Below, in pieces: positions 46,673-61,648 of a stretch of DNA of 64,000 bases (within the stretch, counting starts at the first letter, position 1; each line of letters opens with the position of its first letter). A program made the translations under genes and the position numbers. Source of the DNA: Dichotomocladium elegans (taxonomy: Eukaryota; Mucoromycota; Mucoromycetes; Mucorales; Lichtheimiaceae); contig JAIXMN010000003.1 in NCBI GenBank assembly GCA_025716815.1, positions 1,178,001 through 1,242,000 of the forward strand, in the 5' to 3' direction. The notes under the pieces are model-generated. The model was not told where the DNA came from and did not search any database. It worked only from the letters and a program-made list of their open reading frames with translations.

Positions 46673-47365
46673 GACTGTCAAATCAACACCTAATTACTGC
46701 TTTTTCTCTGCACAAAAGATAGAAGAGAAAGATGCCGACGGTATTTCGAGAGAACTAGCAATGGACTGAGTGATTGATTAAAGCCGTATGAGTTGTTTCG
46801 TGTGAAACAAAAGAAGACACAGCGCATCCAAGCTAACAAAAATTTTAATTCTTTGAGCGGACGGAGTTAATGAGAAGCTGGGCTGTCAACTCAAGGGCCG
46901 AAGAAACCAAGTAAACACTTAGCGCCTACCATCATCCCAGACGTTTCATCAATCTTCTGTCGTTCTGAAGAGTAGGTCCACTATGGCGAATGTGCAAGGT
47001 GCTGCATAGCATTCGTTTGACCCGTTTCTTGCCCTCAAAACGAATATCACGGGCCGACGAATATCCGCTTCGCATGATTGTTTAAATAGTAACTTGATAT
47101 CACTCGCTTCGGGTCTATCGAAAAAGAATTCTGCGAAGGAGTTATAGGCACAGTCCTACTTGTAGATCAACTCGTTTCATAGCTTGAAGGTGTCTCTTTT
47201 GTATGATGAAAGCAGCTTGGGTGACAGAAGTTTTTCTTCAGGGAGACAGGACCTGAGGGTGCCCAAATAGTTCAATCTGTTTGAAGCGAGTGGCCCTGAC
47301 TTTCAAAAATCCATCCCTGGTGTGTATTTTTAGACGACCGAAATCCAACAGCTTGCTTTTACTAT
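46673..47365. other. Divergent intergenic region
   Basis: This is the promoter region for HSF and TatD. No coding block was found. I saw no clear tandem nGAAn heat shock element by eye, but single GAA/TTC triplets are common and I cannot exclude one. Confidence 0.4.
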
Positions 47366-48709
47366 ATGCTGACACGCGCTGCTATGCGATTCATTGGTCA
47401 GCCTCTGGAACAACGACTTAGCAATGGCAAATGTACTTATTATTTATAACTAGACATCGGTGCCAATCTGACCGATCCCATGTTTAGGGGTGTTTACCGC
47501 GGAAAACATGCCCATGAAGGTGATTTTCATAACTTCACCTATTTTCTTCTACTGAATTTACGCTCCTTTGAAGACGATTGGAAATTAGTACTGGATCGCG
47601 CCCGGAAAGCTGGTGTTGAAAAGCTAATTATTACAGGTGGAAATCTCGAGGAATCGCAAGAAGCTGTCAACTTGATTAAGGAACACAACGAAGGCAGGTT
47701 TGCCCGACTTTTGCCCTCTGATACCGAGTGGCGAATTAACAGTGATTGATTGCCTAGATAATATGCTTTTCTCGACCGTGGGCTGCCATCCGACCCGCTG
47801 TAAAGAGTTTGAAGACCATCTTGGTGGTCCTGCTGATTATCTTGACAAGTTGCTCAAAATCGTCACAGAAAACAAGTCGACTGTTGTAGCTATTGGCGAA
47901 TGCGGTCTCGGTAAGCCAAACCACATCAATAGAGGGTGTAGAGCACATTTGCTCTGGTATTCATTCACGATTCCACGGAAGACTATGACCGACTTCACTT
48001 CTGTCCCAAGGAGACTCAGAAAAAGTACTTTGAGCTTCAGTTTGACCTAGCAGAAAGAACGAAATTACCCATGTTTCTTCATAATCGTAATACGGGCGAG
48101 GACTTTTACACCATGATAAAGGCGAACAGGCATCGCTTCAGCCAGGGCGTTGTCCATTCGTTCACAGGATCCATAGAGGAGATGAGAAAGCTGGTTGATT
48201 TAGACCTATATATTGGTGTAAACGGATGTTCAATGAAAACGGAAGAGAATCTCCAGATGATAAAGGAAATCCCAAAGGACCGTCTCATGATCGAAACAGG
48301 CAGGGAAAGAACACAAAACGGATCAATTCTAGACTTAAATCTAACCCAATGGTGTATGGCTGCTAGATGCACCGTGGTGTGAAATAAGACCGACACATGC
48401 ATCCCATAAACACTTGTCTAAGGTCTCTAAGGAAGAAATGGATTTGTATGCGCCACTGTCGAAGAAAAAGGAGAAGTTCGAAATGGGATATATGGTCAAG
48501 AGTCGATGCGAGCCATGCGCTACAGGGTTTGTGTGACATCGATCGTTACTCTATCATGGTATAGAACCTCACCCGCTTTTTCTATTTATCAACTGGACCA
48601 TAGGCTTGTTCTTCATGTGATTGCTTCGTTACGAGAGGAGAACCCAAAAGAACTTGCAGAGGTTATTTGGCATAATACTTTGAGAGTATTTTTCCCGGAT
48701 TCGATCTAG
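47366..48709 (+). CDS. TATDN1: TatD-family metal-dependent nuclease
   Basis: This is a seven-exon gene (47366-47396, 47454-47519, 47574-47693, 47758-47910, 47982-48299, 48367-48526, 48604-48709) of 317 aa. Family motifs are complete: [15 protein letters not shown] (the first metal site is degenerate, D-I-G-A-N), [55 protein letters not shown] and [16 protein letters not shown]. TatD proteins are Mg-dependent DNases with roles in DNA repair and apoptosis-like DNA breakdown. Two introns (47694-47757 and 48300-48366) use GC instead of GT donors (GAAG|GCAGGT and ACAG|GCAGGG). With these, phases agree and the total is divisible by three. The start is the first in-frame ATG, and a second Met lies six codons on. 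Confidence 0.93.
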
Positions 48710-48993
48710 ATGTGTGTCGATTTATGCGTAATAAAACATTGCGGATCGTTTAATAAACCTTCAAACTTGAAGGAGATATCGCATGAAGCAACCTTTATGC
48801 CGAAACATCAAGCGATTCTGACCTGATGTGCGCAGTATATATATTGTTTCGTGTTCGGGATAATCAAAATAGGGTACTCAGCATATACTGGTATTATTAG
48901 TGTAAACAGTGTACTTCGATGCTTCGTTGTGGTAATATGATTCAATTTATTCTCAGGAAGGCATACCAATACTGCGTCTGCATATTGGTATGC

Positions 48994-50699
<1,706 letters not shown>

Positions 50700-52213
50700 G
50701 TTTAAAATATAAGTGGAAGAAAGGTACTCAGTCTTTGGCCGCGTAAGCCCGGTCACTTTTTAAAATGCAGCTCAACGGGCCCAGAGCCCAAATCAGCGCC
50801 ATATATTTTAATGCTTTGTAGAGGCGAGTCACGTCATTCATATGTCGGTTAAGTGCATACAGACTCGTCCGATTAATGCTATCAGTATAGTATGAAAAAT
50901 CGTGTAGCAGTCCCGCTAATATTTAAGATAATGCATTCGTAATGTGGCATGTCTACATGAGCCGAGACGATTCTCCAGAAGAAAAAGGTACAACTATCAA
51001 GTTTGCAAAAGTATTACGTCCACCGACGCAACATGCCACAAGAAGTGATATGATGCAAGTGTGTCTTCCTGTATAATACTTATCACACTCATAAAGACCT
51101 GCACCAAATACCGCTCTGCTCATTTAAATCAGCTTATTGGGTCAACATCTTCGGGTGTCAAGCAGAGAGCACATCTTAAAAATGTAGATTTGACATTCTC
51201 GGGGCATGATCTCCTCGACTCATTCCAAAACAGCATACTGTCTCTGCTGGATACGAAACACGGTTAAGCTGATTGAACATCTGATAACGGTGACAGCCTT
51301 GGGCAGCTTTGAGCGGGGGGGATCACATGATCCTCTTGATAGCTCAGGGAAACATCACCTATCCCCAAGTTCTTATTAGCATAAGTATCTGATAGTGCCA
51401 TAAAGAGCGTCTTTATCCAGCCATCACCTACTTTCGGTCGCGATAAAACAGATTTGACAGCCGAGGGAAGGCTAGGGAAACCCCGGATCTGATGCATTGA
51501 TGTATTATAAACTCTAGTGCATGTCTTTTATACACAAGATGAGTATTATGCAGAAATAATCGTTTGCACCGTATCCTCTCTGGTGTGCATGTTACTTTGG
51601 TGAACATAATACTTCTGTAAACTTAATAGTTGTACCTTTTGTTCTGGAGATACTCATTCTTGTACTCAGGCTATCCTTACAAACGCATAATACTAAATAT
51701 TACTATAACCAGAGTGCTGTACAGACAATGTCGATTCAAAACGAGTTTTTACCTAGCAGTCCTTTATTTAGAGGACATTCCTTATTTGATTGGGACACAG
51801 CAAAATCTGATATGACTTTGTAGTCACCTATTGAAGTACATGGCAACCATGGCTTCTAAACACTAAAAGCTGCTAGTATCTAGAGTATAAAGAAGGAAGA
51901 GACATATTCTAGATAAATAGCTGAGCCTATAAGATAGAAAAGTAAAGAAAACTAACGCCAGCTCGAGGGTATTTGGGTAACTTTGCAGTTGAGGTTTCTC
52001 TATAATCCTGCCCTCGATTTACCGGTAGGCTCTGTCAGGCTTGACATATCGTATGCTGTAGCATGATAACTTAATTATGCGTAGCACTTCCAATTCACCG
52101 GAGGTCAAAAAAACCCTTCACTTCTTTTAGGAGATACCGAAATGTCCGACATTGAAAATATTTTTTTTTCTCACCCGCAGTAACCGACGTCGTTACCGAA
52201 TCATTCAATCACA
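50700..52213. other. Long AT-rich intergenic region
   Basis: About 1.5 kb lies between RPT2 and the FKBP gene. A 77-codon minus-strand frame (51264-51497) has some coding look (WIKTLFMALSDTYANKNLG) but no family and no partner exon. It could be a relic. The remainder is AT-rich with no RNA gene seen. Confidence 0.4.
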
Positions 52214-53038
52214 ATGAAAGTTCAAGGATTCTGGGGTACAGTCTATCGTTATCACTCGAGCAAAATGCGCATACAAGTCTAATTGCATTGCTTGGTCGAA
52301 TAGGTCTCCAGGTTGTTCCAGGCAAAACCTACACACAAGTTGTCACTGCTCCTTTCCGTGTTGCGCTTGTAAGCGAGATTATGCTGTCAAAATATAGTCA
52401 GCAAACTAATGTTTTCCGTTTTTTTACAGGCTGCTATTAACGGAGACAATGCAGAAGAGGGTCGTTCCGTTTTGAGCATCACTGTCGAAAAGAAGAAGTT
52501 TGCTCTCTGCACCCTGATTCATGAAAAGGTAAGAGATTGAGGCTGAATGAATTATCATGACTTATCAATTCATACGGAATGTGATTCTATATAGCTTCCT
52601 CAACAAACTATGGACTTGACCTTTGTCGAGGGCGAGGAGGTTTCCTTCAGCGTCAGTGGTCCCAAGTAAGTTTAACAGGTTTCTCGAAGGACTGCGAGTT
52701 GACGGGTACATCATGCAAACATTAGCACGATCCACCTTACCGGTAACTATACCTTCGATGACGAAGACGATGAGTCTATGGAAGAGGATGGGGATGCTAC
52801 CGAGGATGAAGACGACAGCGAGATGGATGAGGATGACAAGAATGAAATGCTCAAGTAAGTACTATTTGAAATCGGACAGTAAAGTATTAGACCTGACAGC
52901 TTTTATTCTCAGGAAACTTTCCAAGATGATCCAAAACGGTGAAGGTATCGCGTCACGTGGCTTAGAAATAGTCTGCTTGTTCTAATGTTAATTTAATTTC
53001 TAGTGCCAAGCGACGACGAAGAAGAAGAGGAGGAAGAA

Positions 53039-53079
<41 letters not shown>

Positions 53080-53862
53080 AGACGAGGACGAGGACGAAGA
53101 AGAAGATGAAGAACCTGTCATGGCCGTTAAGGGAAAGAAGCGACCTTCTGAGACTAATGAGGAGAAGACTTCCAGCAAGAAGGTTAAGACAGATGCTGCA
53201 GCTGCTAAGGAAAAGAAGGCTGCTGAGGAGAAGAAGGCTGCCGAGCAAAAGAAGGCTGCTGAACAAAAGAAGGCTGCTGAACAAAAGAAGGCTGCTGAGC
53301 AAAAGAAGGCTGCTGAGCAAAAGAAGGCTGCTGAGCAAAAGAAGGCTGCTGAGCAAAAGAAGGCTGCTGAACAGAAGAAGGCTGCTGAGCAAAAGAAAGA
53401 AGCAAGTAGTACTATCTTGAATGGCTCGATTTTTCTCCTTGCTAACATTACACATGATACAGACTAAAATCCAGAAACTTCCAAATGGACTGATTATTGA
53501 GGATGTGAAGATTGGCGAAGGACCAGTTGCCAAGAGCGGAAAGCGCGTTGGTATGCGCTACATTGGCAAGTTGACCAACGGCAAGGTATTCGATAAAAAT
53601 GTCTCTGGCAAGCCCTTCAGCTTCAGACTCGGTCGCGGCGAGGTCATCAAAGGCTGGGACATTGGTGTCGCGGGTATGAAGCTTAATGGTGAGCGCAAGC
53701 TGACCATTCCTGCCCCGCTTGCATATGGCAGATCTGGCGCACCCCCAGATATTGGACCTAATGCTACGCTTGTCTTCGAGGTAAACGTGAATCGAAGGAA
53801 TATTTTGCACAGAACACTAAGAAAAACCAAAATAATAGATCAAGCTCGTTGCTGTGAAATAA
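52214..53862 (+). CDS. Nucleolar-type FKBP peptidyl-prolyl isomerase
   Basis: This is a nine-exon gene (52214-52235, 52304-52368, 52430-52528, 52595-52665, 52726-52854, 52913-52938, 53004-53401, 53463-53780, 53839-53862) of 383 aa. The N-terminus ([20 protein letters not shown]) is the nucleoplasmin-like fold of Fpr3/Fpr4-type FKBPs. Acidic stretches follow, including about 25 consecutive Asp/Glu, then a Lys-rich repeat (KKAAEQ about nine times). The C-terminal FKBP domain is complete: [68 protein letters not shown]. Such proteins act as histone chaperones and prolyl isomerases in the nucleolus. The intron before the FKBP domain starts with GC (GAA|GCAAGT, 53402-53462). The nearby GT sites are in the wrong phase and would lead to a stop. 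Confidence 0.93.
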
Positions 53863-53935
53863 TTGCATTCATCTATATATTCTGTTGCTTTAGCAAATAC
53901 TGTATGTCTCTTCTGAACAAATTATTAATAAATCA

Positions 53936-55042
<1,107 letters not shown>

Positions 55043-55615
55043 TGCAATAATTTAAGAAAGTGATCCGGGATGAATGGAAATAAAAAGAATGGGAATGATC
55101 TGGGCAAGCAACGGGATGGGGTGGAAAAGGTGAAGTATATAACGAGCGAAGGGGAGAGGGATGATGGCCAATGTAACAAAATAGGATCGATTTGCTCTAC
55201 TGGGATATTGAGGAGTGCATTATTATGATGGCACCAATCCAGCATGAAGAAAGGAGTGGGTGGCAACAGCCATTCATGCATCTTCATTTTTCATTTACTG
55301 AGTAATTTAATCGATATATCCCGCGTACGCTCCTCGATTACTTTACATGAAGCATTGGGGGCTCACCACCAACTATTTAGGTTTTCTAGAGTATGCACAC
55401 GTCTGGGATACAAAAGAAAAGATCTACAAGCCTTCTTGTGCCAGAAGCAAGACGAAATGGATAGAGGAATCGTGGTCATAAGCTATGCGAGAGAGGCGAG
55501 CGAAAATAGAGAATAATAACACTTCAGCCTGCTGAAATTGAAGATTCTCTGTATTCACCATTTTTCACTATCAACTCCACTCTCCCCACCACCACCGACC
55601 CCCTCAATTCTACCC
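55043..55615. other. Divergent promoter region
   Basis: This is the space between YPT6 and SWC4/DMAP1. The last 70 bases are C/A-rich and run into the ATG. A 90-codon frame at 55244-55516 has no domain. Confidence 0.4.
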
Positions 55616-57509
55616 ATGCAACCTACTCAATTTACAGAAAGCATCGGAACTCATCCGCAGCACACACCAACCGTGCAGAGCGACCAATCAGGTTAATGTC
55701 GACATTTCTGCGATGCTCTTCCGCATATTTGCCTAGTTAAAATAACAACGGGCACAATGTTAGATGTGATCTCTCGAGAAATCTATTCGCTTATTGGTGG
55801 TGCACCGCCCATTGCGTTTGTAAAGCCTACATTTTCTGCGAAATACAACACCAAGGAAAAAGCAACGCCTTGGTAATAAGAGAAACACAAATACGGGCTT
55901 ATGATCGTACGCGAATGGCTGAAAATTATAAAAACAATACAACAGGGTGCAGCAAGCGTTTACCAATCCTGCACGAGCAGACGATCTAACTCTGTATCAC
56001 TGGGTGCCAGCCAGCAAAACCAATGACGGTAATTGACGAAATATCAAGGCTTTCCCTTTTACCTATCGACATGGTTGCGGATTAACTTATGCGAATAACG
56101 TCTTGTAGAATACAATTTTGCCAAGTTCAACCGGGTTATTGATGTTCCCGAATACACTGATGACGAGTATGAGAAATATTTGACCGATGCGGACTGGAGC
56201 AAGGACGAAACAGACTATTTAATGAACATGTGCCGCCGATTCGATTTACGATTCCCTGTTATTGAGGATCGCTATGGTTTTGGCAGCAAGATAAGGAGTA
56301 TGGAGGTGAGATACGTACGTTTTTTTTGTTGCTTGATACCCCCTTATTAATCATTTCGGTCTTAGGATATGAAAGATCGATACTATACTGTACAGCGGAA
56401 ATTGCTCAAAGCCAGGCCATACACGCCAGGCGAGTATCCCCAAGACAGACATACAATGATCCAGCAGTATGCATATGACAAAACTAAAGAGACGGAAAGA
56501 AAACGGGTACTGAAGGATCTCTTCAACCGAACACGCGAGGAGATCGAACATGAGCAGGCGCTGTTCGTCGAAGCACGGCGCATTGAAATGAATGAACCGC
56601 CGCTGGCACGCGAGCGTGAGGCTTTGTTGGGTGCATTACAGCTTGAGCAAGCACAACAGGCACCCACTGCGCCGCTGACACCCTCTGCATCGAACACAGG
56701 AGGTATATTAAGCAGTACAACCAGTGCGTCATCGGCAGGAGGCGCTTCGTTATCAACTCCGGGAGGCATTGGTATTACGGGCGGCACAACAGCTACGCCA
56801 GGGCTTGATAAGGCAAGTGATCGGCATGGAGCTGGAAGGGAAAAAAACAAGTTATTTATCCTGGAAGTATCGTATGTTAAAATCAAAACAGAAGAGGAAG
56901 AAGCTGAGCGTTTCAGACGAGGCGGGCGCGTCGAGCGCGACCAAGAAGAATCGGAGGATATCCAACGCATCATCCGGAATCTTAGAAGGTAAAACCGGGT
57001 GCACTACACATCTGGATTGGAACGAATACTGATACGCGGGTCCGCAGATGTTATCCCAGAGCGGAAAGAAAAGATGATTCAAGGGGTATACGTTCGAAGC
57101 CAAAAGTTACCAGTGGTGACCAAACAAGCACTGCAACAGAAGCTTTTAAAGACAATGGGTGATATGGACATCCGTAAGTCGTGAGCATATGGCCCACAGA
57201 TCATAGATAATCTAACAAACCCCATGTAGCGATCCGCCCAAGTATGCCAACTGCTCAAGTAGTCCTTAAATACGATCAACTCCACCACTCGCTTATCCAT
57301 ATGCTGGATTTAAGGAAGACGGTGGAAAAACTCGAGGCTGAGCAACGCGCGCGTGTCCAGCGTGGCGGCAGTGCGGCTACTCCAGGGAACCGAGTAAGTC
57401 TGGAGGGGGGAGGGGTAAGAATGAAACAGGATTTAATTAAATTGATATGTGTGTATGCGTTCTTTAGCCGTTATCAGGACCAAGGGATAAGAAACGCAGA
57501 CAGGGCTGA
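55616..57509 (+). CDS. SWC4: SWC4/DMAP1 chromatin-complex subunit
   Basis: This is a nine-exon gene (55616-55691, 55737-55872, 55946-56028, 56109-56305, 56366-56812, 56892-56988, 57048-57173, 57230-57393, 57468-57509) of 455 aa. Family blocks in order are LDVISREIYSLIGG, FTNPARADDLTLYHWV, YNFAKFNRVIDVPEYTDDEY, the SANT-like core TDADWSKDETDYLMNMCRRF, DLRFPVIEDRYGF and VQRKLLKARPY. A low-complexity linker follows, then the DMAP1 C-terminal domain (VYVRSQKLPVV, ALQQKLLKTMGDMDI, LIHMLDLRKTVEKLEAEQ). SWC4/Eaf2/DMAP1 is shared by SWR1 (H2A.Z deposition) and NuA4. The fifth intron (56813-56891) uses a GC donor (AAG|GCAAGT). This restores the frame from PGLDK to KRKKLSVSDEAG. Confidence 0.93.
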
Positions 57510-57752
57510 AAAGACATGGATGGGAGTTCGACGAATGTATCCGTGCCGATCCTGAACATCACAAATGCAGGTGCACCTGGTGGGTCAGTTATTGAGAGAT
57601 GGGAGACAGTACTACACATACATACGCGCACAGATAAATACATGACTGATGAAAAATCAGTCCACACATATATAAAAGAACAAGAAACTATGAAAGAATT
57701 ATGAAATGAGGGGAAACTACAAGTACGGAAAGGGGGGCGGGAATCGTGTTAT

Positions 57753-59478
57753 CTAAAGTTTGGTCTGGCCAGGTGCAACGCTCTGGACGGGCCAGGTATA
57801 ATTGGCGTTAGACCGATCGTATCCATATTTTCTGACAAACTCGTCGAGCTCAGCAGGGCCGCGTGAGCCGTAGGGATAGGTGCTCAAGGGGATGGAGGAA
57901 TCTTTATCGATCTGGTGGAGCAAAGGCGTAAAGATCTTCCAAGCAGCCTCGAGTTCATCATCGCGGACAAAATTGGAGTGGTCGTTCCGGAGAACATCAA
58001 GGATGAGTGACTCGTAAGCATCTGGGATCGAGAGGTCTGTGAAGCGGTCGTGATAGGAGAGGTCGAGATCGGATTGCATGGTCTGGTAGGTAAGGCCAGG
58101 CTGCTTGTTATTGAATTTAATATACACCGCCTCCTTGGGCTGGATGCGCATCACCAGCTCATTGCGGGGCGCGCCTTTGTAGAGGCTACCTGCCACATTG
58201 CGGAATTGGATGCGTATGTCCACTTTGCCATCGTCTAACGCCTTGCCTGCCTTGAGGATGAATGGTACTCCCTCCCAGCGCTCATTCTGAACCCACAGCG
58301 TCAACGCAGCAAATGTTGGTGTACGGCTCTTCTTGTTCTTGAGCGTCTCGTCCTCCAGATATCCGGGCTTGCCATTCGCTCCCACGTACTGTGCAAGCAG
58401 CGCATCTTGAATCGTCACAGGAGGAATGCATTTCAGCACTTTAACTTTTTCGTCGCGAATCGCCTCGGATTCAGTTGAAATGGGCCGCTCCATAGCGATT
58501 AACGAAAGAACCTGAAGCAGGTCTACATTCCAACCATGACGTAAGTAACATATCCCCCCTGTTTTCCTCGCTGATCGCTTGTGATTAACTCACGGTTCTG
58601 CATGACATCGCGAATGATACCAAAATCGTCAAAGTAACCGCCCCGACCCTCGGTGCCAAAAGGCTCCTTGAACGTGATTTGAACGTTGTCAATAAACTTG
58701 CGATCCCATACTTGATTGAAGAAGACGTTGGAGAACCGCATGGTCATAACATTTTTGACCATTTCTTTGCCAAGGTAATGGTCGATACGGTAGATCTGTT
58801 TCCATCATAGTACAGCCCTAAGTTAAAAAAAGCATACCTTATCTTCCCATTGTCTTATGCATACATACCTCCTCCTCCTTGAACAAAGCCCCAATCTCGC
58901 GTCCTAGCTCATTTGAGCTGGCAGTATCCATCCCGAATGGCTTTTCAACAATCAAGCGGTTGACACCGTCTTGGGCATACACATGCTTTCTGATACCCTT
59001 GGAAACAGGAATGAAGACAGAAGGGGGCAGGGCCATGTAGAACACGCGGTTGCGCTGACCCATCTTGACGCCGCGGCGCGACTCGCTCTCGCACACATAG
59101 GTATCTAGTGACTTCCACGCCTCGTCCTGGTCATAGGCACCTGCATGATAGCTAGTGATCTCCTTGAATTTGGCCAGCTCATCGGCTCGTGCTTTAATAT
59201 ATTGAGTTACGCGGCCGACATAGTCGTCATGAGTCATTTTGGTGCGAGCATATCCGACAATGTGTGTTTTTTCGGGAAGGAAGCCATTTCGGAAGAGCTT
59301 AAAAAGGGCAGGATAGGTTTTTTTCTTCGCCAAGTCGCCTGATGCTCCCAACACTAGAGAAGAAATGAGCGATATGATGTGATGGAGACGTGGTTTATAT
59401 ATATATACCAACGATGGTGACAAAGTCGTTGAGTTCTCTGGCCACTTGAGTTTGGATTTCTTGTGCTGGGGTCACCAT
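57753..59478 (-). CDS. ZWF1: Glucose-6-phosphate 1-dehydrogenase
   Basis: This gene catalyses the first step of the oxidative pentose phosphate pathway, from glucose-6-phosphate and NADP to 6-phosphogluconolactone and NADPH, in the cytosol. A short first exon ([19 protein letters not shown]) splices to the dinucleotide motif [18 protein letters not shown]. The substrate loop IVEKPFG, the active-site block [35 protein letters not shown] and [21 protein letters not shown] follow. Later blocks are [16 protein letters not shown] and the C-terminal [11 protein letters not shown]. The active-site exon begins directly after an intron near 58810-58870. Length near 500 aa is normal. It is tail-to-tail with SWC4. 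Confidence 0.95.
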
Positions 59479-61009
59479 AATAATAAAAATATGGAATATG
59501 GGAGAAAGGGGAAAAAGGTACGGGATAGACGATCGGGAAAAGGAAGATTATATATATAGACTGGGACGGACTGAGTTTCGCTTATTAAGAAAGGGATGAG
59601 CCAACTTCTTCGGGGTGCCCTCCCTATCGGATTATTCGGCATCAGCTCAAAAGGTAGACCAGATCTTTCTGTTCGTGGAGCGGGTTATTGCGGGAATCTC
59701 TGGGCTGCGGTCCGTTCTTCCCCCCTCCACCCCCCAATATTTATTCTTCCGCCGAGTGAATGACGCACAAAGATGCAATCTCACGGATTTCATCAGTTAC
59801 CCACCCACCCCCGGCTCCAAAGGGTACCTCATCGGATAATTTCTTCATATAGAGCAAAGATCAGTCTCTCCACGGAGCTACTGTTATGCCTTCACAATGC
59901 TCCATTTTTTTTTTTATTCTACTTATTCAGTCGCCGAATCTCCCTACGCTTGCCTATTTGATCTTTTTTTTTTATTTACTTAGAAGCTGGAGAACGATGC
60001 CAACAGCTGAAGCACGGCTACTGATCGCGTACCTATCAAATATTAGTAACAAGACCCCTAATACTAATGTATAGGAGCAAGGTACATGAATATGGCTGAC
60101 TCAAAGCTATTTCTACTGCTGCTCATTTGGTCAACCAATCAAATGGTTGAAGTGCCCGTTACAAATCAATGCGCAGAAGAATCAAGCACGCCATCGCTTC
60201 AGCTTTACAATGCCCGCTTTTTTGGGGGGGGTTGGAAACGTGTGGGAGTGCGAATGCTGCCTGAAATTTCCTTCTCTTTATCAGGTTCTAGTGATTATGA
60301 AGGGGAATCTTCAAGAAAGGACATAACACTTGGTACGGTTTATTGTAACAACCGGGATTGTTGCATAGACTCAGCCCGCGCCGCTTAATTCACATAGTAC
60401 AAAAGCTGCCTTCCGTTCTTTGAGGCAAGCAAGAACAAGGCTTCTTGTGGCTCTATAAAGCCCGCGAATGATCAATGGTACTGTTTTTTTGGGAGGGTCG
60501 GCTCCCGTGGATGGAGTCATTATATCCAGTTTACTCTGCGCCAGTTACATATTTGTTTGTTTTATTTATTCCCGAGGACAACATACGGCTGGCGCTATCA
60601 CCCGAGATACTGCATATGATCTCTTTCAAAGGAGAGAGAGACAGAGAGAAAGGTCACCTTCATCAAGTGTTTTTCTCCAACACTTCGGACAATCTAGGCG
60701 GGATCACCCTGTTCCATCCTTCACGTCGGCTCTATTCATGCGCTGCGCTTAAGTTTGTGCGACGCTGACTGTTCATTCGATGATGAAGAGAATAACCAAA
60801 TGCTGCGCACGCTATGCGTAAGACATGGTTACGTAGATAGCCTTGTCCTTATTTGGCAAAGCTCTTTAAAGAATAACAGCACTGTCTGATGTGATAGACT
60901 ATGCACCCTCCTCTCGTGCTACATGCAACAGCATACTCACACCACCTAGCCCACTTTTTCCATCCATTTTATTAGGGCAGCAGCATGTGAACCATTCCAC
61001 TAGAAAAGT
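59479..61009. other. Long intergenic region
   Basis: About 1.5 kb lies between the G6PD start and the 3' end of the next minus gene. It contains a TA tract near 59552 and homopolymer T-runs (59907, 59964). Frames of up to 100 codons (60086-60388, 60468-60768) have no domain or splice support. Confidence 0.4.
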
Positions 61010-61648
61010 TTACTCTTTCGTAAGATGCCAGCCGGCTCCAATGACGGTTTCTTTAACCGAATCGATCTACAGGTAGCCAAACGTTACTCACATATCCGCT
61101 TAATAGACTCATGTCCTTCCAACGGGTCTATTTTTCTTACCTTGAAATAAAGATAATCATGTTTTTGACGCCAGTAGTAAACGAAATAATAAGGAGGCTG
61201 CTGGCTTTGTTGTGTTGTGACTCCCGCTGCATCTAGCGCAGGACCTTTACTCGCACACGCATGCATCCAAGTTCAATGTGGAAGTCATTACCGATTCGCT
61301 CTGGCATGAATATTACCTGGCATAATAGGAATCCCTGCATTGCCTTGTAGAGATGGCGTCAGTTCGTCAGGCTTGCCAAGCCGCGACAAGATATCAGCTG
61401 CCGGAGTACCGGGATGGCCAAGCTGGCCTTCCAACGCCTACAAGGTGATGTGTGCCCAGTTGCTCAATTTCTCTGGTTTTTTTTCCCTCATTGGCCGTTG
61501 CCGTTCCTCCTCTTACTTTCATAACTTTGAATTTTTCGCCGTCCGGAGCATCGACAGCCTCATTGTACTCACCACCGCTGTATTTGCCGGCTAGTTTCCG
61601 CAGCTGTTGGAACTTCTCACCAAGTGCGATAACGCTTTCGTCAGCCAT
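61010..61648 (-). CDS. Conserved-looking small orphan protein, four exons
   Basis: This protein is about 137 aa and not assigned to a named family. Exon 1 (MADESVIALGEKFQQLRKLA, GEYNEAVDAPDGEKFKVMK) splices at GTAAGA to exon 2 (ALEGQLGHPGTPAADILSRL, KPDELTPSLQGNAGIPIMP). Exon 3 (GPALDAAGVTTQQSQ, PPYYFVYYWRQKHDYLYFK) follows, then exon 4 (IDSVKETVIGAGWHLTKE). All junctions are in phase with good donors and acceptors. The aromatic block YYFVYYWRQKHDYLYFK is striking and looks like a small beta-sheet domain. No signal peptide or membrane span is present. Start codons of this gene and the plus-strand gene at 61749 are 100 bp apart, so they probably share a promoter. Confidence 0.75.

Noticed and set aside
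51264..51497. 77-codon minus-strand frame between RPT2 and FKBP
   Set aside because: It has a partly coding look but no family, partner exon or conserved motif, so it may be chance or a relic.
53000..53533. Minus-strand poly-Ser and poly-Leu frames
   Set aside because: They are the complement of the Glu run and KKAAEQ repeat of the FKBP gene.
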